DNA of 64,000 bases from contig JBLIML010000004.1 of the NCBI GenBank assembly GCA_047638675.1, positions 12,249 through 76,248 on the forward strand. The letters run 5' to 3'. This document shows, one piece after another, positions 59,744-64,000 of this stretch; the stretch's first letter is position 1, and each line of letters opens with the position of its first letter. The translations under genes were made by a program, and so were the position numbers. Source of the DNA: WLWS01 sp047638675. GTDB lineage: Bacteria; Pseudomonadota; Gammaproteobacteria; Eutrophobiales; Eutrophobiaceae. The notes under the pieces were generated by a model. That model did no database searches and was not told the origin of the DNA. It saw nothing but the letters and a program-made list of their open reading frames with translations.

Positions 59744-60370
59744 TCACTTATGTAATAAATCTTTGTTTTCTTCCACAAGGCTCATCAATTCTTTTATAGC
59801 AATCATCTTCATTGTTTTGTTATCTATTGAACTGCGGGGACTCAAGTTCTTATCCTTTTCTGAAAAAATGACTAACATAACAGGTGTCTGATCCGCTATG
59901 AAACGATAGGCGGGGTAAATCATACTCCTGGTAGCATTGATTCTAATGTGTTTTTCGCACAACTTATTGGGGATCCCTCGTTCATTGAGAAATAGACCCA
60001 CCTGTTCCACTTGATCGAAATACAAATGTAATGTTATTTCTGATGTTTTCGTTGCGGTTCCTGCCGCCACAGGCCCCACTAATACGGGATTAAACTGATG
60101 CAACACTTTCATCGCCTCGACTGCTTGCAAGCGCAGGGCAACTAAATTCATCCCCTGTGTATTTGATTGAAACAGCTGTTGATAATTGATTAACGCTTGT
60201 TGAATCTCCTGGTTCGTAGGTAAATTTTTATTCTGCGATAAGCCGAGTTGAGAGGCGGCTTTTCTTTTTGCAGCGTGGTAATCCACGGCGCCATCGATAG
60301 CAATCAACCTCGCCGCCATTTCGGCAATTTCCAAACGGGTTTTTTGCGCTGATTTCAAACGTCCAGGCAT
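59744..60370 (-). CDS. Conserved protein of unknown function between mrcA and priA
   Basis: A 208-residue soluble protein with no signal peptide or membrane segment. The N-terminal third is helical and basic (SAQKTRLEIAEMAARLIAIDG, AAKRKAASQLGLS). A central region (LVGPVAAGTATKTSEITLHLYFDQVEQVGLFLNERG) has a beta-rich character that could fit a nucleotidyltransferase-like fold, but no catalytic motif is certain. Position is its main clue: immediately after mrcA and overlapping the longest priA frame by 4 bp. I do not assign a function. Confidence 0.7.
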   Translation of the reverse strand: MPGRLKSAQKTRLEIAEMAARLIAIDGAVDYHAAKRKAASQLGLSQNKNLPTNQEIQQALINYQQLFQSNTQGMNLVALRLQAVEAMKVLHQFNPVLVGPVAAGTATKTSEITLHLYFDQVEQVGLFLNERGIPNKLCEKHIRINATRSMIYPAYRFIADQTPVMLVIFSEKDKNLSPRSSIDNKTMKMIAIKELMSLVEENKDLLHK

Positions 60371-60384
60371 AAAGATATCTAAAT

Positions 60385-62847
60385 CTAAAACAGTTCTGTA
60401 GAGATTGTTTCCTGATCGCTGGAGTTGTAGGGGTCAGGATCGGAGTCTCCCTGGTTCAGCGTGGGTGCGTGCTCTACTCTGAAAGTTTCAAAAAATGCAT
60501 CTGGATCATCGGATGTAGCAGGCAGCCCGGTTTTCCTGTTAATACGGATATCCACCATTCCAGGTGGCAGATCCCGTTTTACTTCAGGCACATCTTCAAG
60601 CGCAACTTCCATATACTTGACCCACATTGGAAGTGCAGCGATGGCACCGGTTTCTGCATTGCCTAGTGGTTGAAACTTGTCAAAACCTACCCATGAGATA
60701 GTAGTCAACGATGCGTTAAAACCAGAAAACCAGGCATCGCGCTGGTCGTTGGTTGTGCCAGTTTTGCCCGCGAGATCAGAACGTTTCAGGGACTTGGCCC
60801 TGCGACCGGTTCCATACTGAATGACATCTCGCATCATTGACTGCATGATCCAGATATTCTGCGGGCTTATTACCCTTGGGGCATTTCGTTCCTGTGAGAT
60901 TTCCACATTGTCTGTTATTTTTTCAGAAAGTCTCTCATCGTCTGCGATGAAGATCTCGGCTGGGTCTTTTTCATCTGAAATTATTAGGTCCGCCTTTTCG
61001 GATTTTATCTCGCAATCACGACATACGACCAGGGGCTCAGCCTGATAGACAACTTCATTACGATAGGACTCAATACGCTCGATGAAATACGGTTCAACCT
61101 TGAAACCACCGTTCGCCAGAATGCTAAAAGCACTGGCAAGTTGCCACGGTGAGATAGCGCCACTACCGAGAGCAAGTGAAAGATTGTGGGGTAATTTGTT
61201 CGTGTCGAATCCAAACCTGCCGATATGTTCCAGCGCCCGCGGGACACCGATAGCATGCAGGAGACGTATCGAAATCAAGTTGCGAGAGTGTATTAGGGCT
61301 TCCCTCATACGTGTTGGCCCATAGGCTTTGCCACTATAGTTTTCGGGTCGCCAGATGTCTTCAATGCCGGGGTCATCGAAGACAATTGGCGCATCATTTA
61401 TTGTAGTGGCTGCTGTAAAGCCTTCTTCCAGTGCAGCAGAATATATAAACGGTTTGAAATTAGAGCCAGGCTGTCGATAAGCCTGAGTGACTCGGTTAAA
61501 TTTGCTGCGCTGAAAATCGAAGCCGCCTACTAGCGCAAGTGTTGCACCATTTTCCGGATCGAGAGAGACCAGCCCCCCTTCCACCTCGGGTATTTGAGAA
61601 AGTCGCCATTGGCCCTGCTCATCTTCAATAATTCTGATGACATCGCCTGCCTGTACGATTTCTTCAGCTAATTTCGGTCTGCCACCACGGTGATTTTCGG
61701 TAATATATTTTCTTGCCCATTCTAGACCGAGCCATTCGATATCGATAATCCCGATACCCGTAATGTAAGCGGAAATAGATTGTTCTCTAATTTCAACTAC
61801 CAGCGCAGGATACAATTCGCCAATGACGGGATAGGCGGAAAGAAGCTCATTCCATCTTTCTTCATCAGTATTTGTAGACAGCTCATGATGGTATTCAGCA
61901 CCTCTATAACCATGACGTAGATCGTATTCGAGAAGAGCGATCCGTAGTGCGTGGTTAGCGGCGGCCTGGTTTTTATCACGGATCGTCGTAAATACTTTGT
62001 AGCCATTTGTATATGCTTCTTCGCCGTATTTTTCGGTGAGAAACTTCCGCACCATTTCGGCAACATAAGGCGCCTCTACCTGGATATCCGGACTATGTAA
62101 GCTCGCAGTGATCGGCGCCTCAATAGCTTGCTTATAATCCGTATCGTTTATATATCCCTGGATCAACATTCTACGTAGAACATAGTTACGTCGCGCATGG
62201 GCCTTTTCGGGTGAGCTAACAGGATTAGTGGTTGAAGGCGCTTTAGGTAAAGCTGCAATGAGCGCAACTTGAGAAAGATCGAGATCGTTAATATCACTAC
62301 CATAATAAACTTGTGCGGCAGCTGCGATGCCGTAGGCTCGCTGTCCCAGATAAATTTTATTAAGGTACAGTTCGAGAATTTCATCCTTGCTCAATTCAGC
62401 TTCAATTTTAAATGCTAGGAATATTTCATTTACCTTTCGTAAATAAGATTTCTCCCGACTGAGAAAAAAGTTTCTCGCCACCTGCATAGTAATAGTACTG
62501 CCACCCTGACTTTTCTCACCTGTTTTGATGAGATTAACTACGGCGCGAACGATGCCTTGCCAATCAACCCCTGGGTGCTCGTAAAAACGATCATCCTCTG
62601 CAGCAAGAAACGCCTTGATTAACGGGATTTGGACATCTTTTATCGCTATTGGTGTACGACGTTTCTCCCCGTATTCAGATATGAGGGAGCCATCATGACT
62701 ATATATGCGTAAAGGAACCTGTAGGTGAACGTCCCTTAAAGAGTCTATTTTTGGCAGTTCCGGCAGAATAAGGAGCAAAATTATGGCAACAGAAATGACG
62801 CCAAGAATGACCATGGAAAGCAGAATTTTGAAAGCAAACCTCAACAT
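60385..62847 (-). CDS. mrcA: Penicillin-binding protein 1A (bifunctional)
   Basis: An 820-residue bifunctional peptidoglycan synthase. It has an N-terminal membrane anchor (about residues 5-28), a glycosyltransferase domain (AAEDDRFYEHPGVDWQGIVRA with the catalytic Glu, KSQGGSTITMQVARNFFL), an insert domain, and a transpeptidase domain with SxxK in QPGSNFKPF, SRN in LIHSRNLIS and KTGTTNDQRDAWF. It polymerises and cross-links peptidoglycan at the cytoplasmic membrane. It stands divergent from pilM, as in Pseudomonas and relatives. Confidence 0.95.
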   Translation of the reverse strand: MLRFAFKILLSMVILGVISVAIILLLILPELPKIDSLRDVHLQVPLRIYSHDGSLISEYGEKRRTPIAIKDVQIPLIKAFLAAEDDRFYEHPGVDWQGIVRAVVNLIKTGEKSQGGSTITMQVARNFFLSREKSYLRKVNEIFLAFKIEAELSKDEILELYLNKIYLGQRAYGIAAAAQVYYGSDINDLDLSQVALIAALPKAPSTTNPVSSPEKAHARRNYVLRRMLIQGYINDTDYKQAIEAPITASLHSPDIQVEAPYVAEMVRKFLTEKYGEEAYTNGYKVFTTIRDKNQAAANHALRIALLEYDLRHGYRGAEYHHELSTNTDEERWNELLSAYPVIGELYPALVVEIREQSISAYITGIGIIDIEWLGLEWARKYITENHRGGRPKLAEEIVQAGDVIRIIEDEQGQWRLSQIPEVEGGLVSLDPENGATLALVGGFDFQRSKFNRVTQAYRQPGSNFKPFIYSAALEEGFTAATTINDAPIVFDDPGIEDIWRPENYSGKAYGPTRMREALIHSRNLISIRLLHAIGVPRALEHIGRFGFDTNKLPHNLSLALGSGAISPWQLASAFSILANGGFKVEPYFIERIESYRNEVVYQAEPLVVCRDCEIKSEKADLIISDEKDPAEIFIADDERLSEKITDNVEISQERNAPRVISPQNIWIMQSMMRDVIQYGTGRRAKSLKRSDLAGKTGTTNDQRDAWFSGFNASLTTISWVGFDKFQPLGNAETGAIAALPMWVKYMEVALEDVPEVKRDLPPGMVDIRINRKTGLPATSDDPDAFFETFRVEHAPTLNQGDSDPDPYNSSDQETISTELF

Positions 62848-63036
62848 GTTGTGTAGTCTAAATGAAAAATATCCAAGATATGGTGAATTTTAAGATAAAT
62901 GCTATTTTCCGCCTGTTTTCACAGGAAGCTTAATTAATTAATTGTTTTTTAATTTTTAGTTGACTATAGTTGCGTAAAGAAGTTAATGTTTATTATACAA
63001 ATCACAGATAACTAGCCACAACAAAAGGAAAAAATC

Positions 63037-64000
63037 TTGTTACAGTTTAAGAAAAAATCAAATCCTTTGGTTGGAATCGACATCAGCGCCACCGCAATCA
63101 AGTTGCTTGAATTAAGCAAAAGTGGCGGTAGATATCGTGTGGAAAGTTACGCTGTTGAGCCTGTCCCTGCAAATTCCGTCGTAGATAAAAATATAACCGA
63201 TATGGACGCTGTAGGCGAGGCCATTGGTCGAGCTGTAAAAAGATCTGGAACCAAACTGAAAACCGCAGCCGCAGCCGTTGCCGGTTCGTCGGTCATTACC
63301 AAAATTATCACTATGCCGGCGGATCTGAACGATGCTGATATGGCAAGTCAGATCGAGATTGAAGCAGATCAATATATACCTTTCCCGCTGGAAGAGGTGG
63401 CAATGGATTTCGAAGTGATTGGGCCATCAGCTGACAACCCTGACCGAGTTGATGTTTTATTGGCCGCTTCTCGTAGTGAAAACGTTGACCTCCGTGTGGC
63501 GACTTTGGAGATTGGTGGACTCGAAGCGAAACTAATTGATGTCGAGGCCTTTGCCCTTGAAAATACGGTTGCCATGTTGGCACGTGATCAATTGGGTGGC
63601 GGTGAAGAACAGATAATCGCGGTCGCTGATATAGGCTCCTCAGTGACAACTTTTAGTGTGCTTGAAAACCTCAAGATAATTTACTCTCGAGAGCAACAGT
63701 TCGGCGGTGCCCAGCTTACTGAGGAGATTCAACGTCGTTATGGACTTTCCTACGAAGAAGCTGGCTTAGCAAAGAAACAAGGTGGCTTGCCGGATAATTA
63801 TGGCCCCGAAGTGCTTGAACCATTCAAAGATTCTATAGCTCAACAAATTAGTCGGGCTCAGCAGTTTTTCTATTCATCCAGTTCAATTACAAATATTGAT
63901 CATTTGATTTTGGCGGGTGGTTGCTCTTCTACAGAAGGTATTGCTGAGTTGGTAGAATCAAAAATAGGGATACCTACTATTGTTGCTAATCCTTTTGCGA
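63037..64000 (+). CDS. pilM: Type IV pilus assembly ATPase-like protein PilM (5' part; 3' end outside the window)
   Basis: The visible 321 codons read as PilM, an actin-fold cytoplasmic protein of the type IV pilus alignment complex that binds the PilN tail. It has LVGIDISATAIKLLEL (phosphate loop), EADQYIPFPLEEVAMDFEV, IIAVADIGSSVTTFSVL and LILAGGCSST. The start is TTG 63037, with AAGGAA about 7 nt upstream; no ATG precedes the conserved N-terminus. The other pil genes would lie beyond the right edge. Divergent mrcA is the usual neighbour. Confidence 0.93.
   Translation, partial: MLQFKKKSNPLVGIDISATAIKLLELSKSGGRYRVESYAVEPVPANSVVDKNITDMDAVGEAIGRAVKRSGTKLKTAAAAVAGSSVITKIITMPADLNDADMASQIEIEADQYIPFPLEEVAMDFEVIGPSADNPDRVDVLLAASRSENVDLRVATLEIGGLEAKLIDVEAFALENTVAMLARDQLGGGEEQIIAVADIGSSVTTFSVLENLKIIYSREQQFGGAQLTEEIQRRYGLSYEEAGLAKKQGGLPDNYGPEVLEPFKDSIAQQISRAQQFFYSSSSITNIDHLILAGGCSSTEGIAELVESKIGIPTIVANPFA

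Overview
The window reads as a chromosomal stretch from a gammaproteobacterium, probably marine or oligotrophic. The clearest support is the right end: mrcA (ponA) stands divergently beside pilM, and priA, a SPOR-domain protein, trmB and a YrfG-type phosphatase are close by. Two large TonB-dependent receptors, two TPR-sulfotransferases, a BCCT carrier and many amine-catabolism genes suit a heterotroph living on dissolved organic nitrogen. The habitat is inferred from gene content.

Positions 1-20600 look like one large catabolic region. A glutamine-synthetase-like ligase and a class III aminotransferase run leftward from 2522. A TetR/BetI-like regulator, an acyl-CoA dehydrogenase and a complete PotFGHI-type polyamine ABC importer run leftward from 9485. 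A tight rightward operon from 9652 carries an aminomutase-like aminotransferase, two overlapping CrtI-like FAD oxidoreductases, a GcvT-like protein, an ADP-forming acyl-CoA ligase, an enoyl-CoA hydratase and a second glutamine-synthetase-like ligase. An alpha/beta hydrolase follows. The same inverted repeat (ATGAATGA-N4-TCATTCAT) lies in the tetR/aminotransferase divergent gap and upstream of the first block. This suggests one regulon for import, gamma-glutamylation, oxidation or demethylation, and CoA-dependent breakdown of an amine or betaine not yet identified.

Positions 20600-41100 are mixed. They hold a TonB receptor, a DUF4915-like propeller protein, an exported SAM hydrolase, a TPR-sulfotransferase, an orphan Rieske oxygenase, an ornithine-decarboxylase-like enzyme divergent from an Lrp regulator, and a rubredoxin followed by a desaturase. 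A second amine cluster follows (methylmalonate-semialdehyde-type dehydrogenase, omega-aminotransferase, PuuR-like regulator, PuuD-like hydrolase). Then comes a repeat-rich accessory patch (37.5-39.1 kb) around a DUF4386-like membrane protein, and a second TPR-sulfotransferase.

Positions 41100-50900 carry the second TonB receptor, a BCCT transporter with a MarR regulator, a homocysteine-methyltransferase-family protein with an altered zinc ligand, a TPR-bearing Ser/Thr kinase and a Sel1 protein. Positions 50900-64000 are mostly housekeeping: agmatine deiminase with cysQ, a YrfG-like phosphatase, trmB, a metallo-beta-lactamase protein with a receiver lacking its phospho-acceptor Asp, tRNA-Gly(CCC), SPOR protein, rhodanese, priA, an unknown conserved gene, PBP1A and the start of pilM.

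No CRISPR array, rRNA, complete insertion sequence or prophage was seen. All family calls come from reading motifs by eye; no database search was run.
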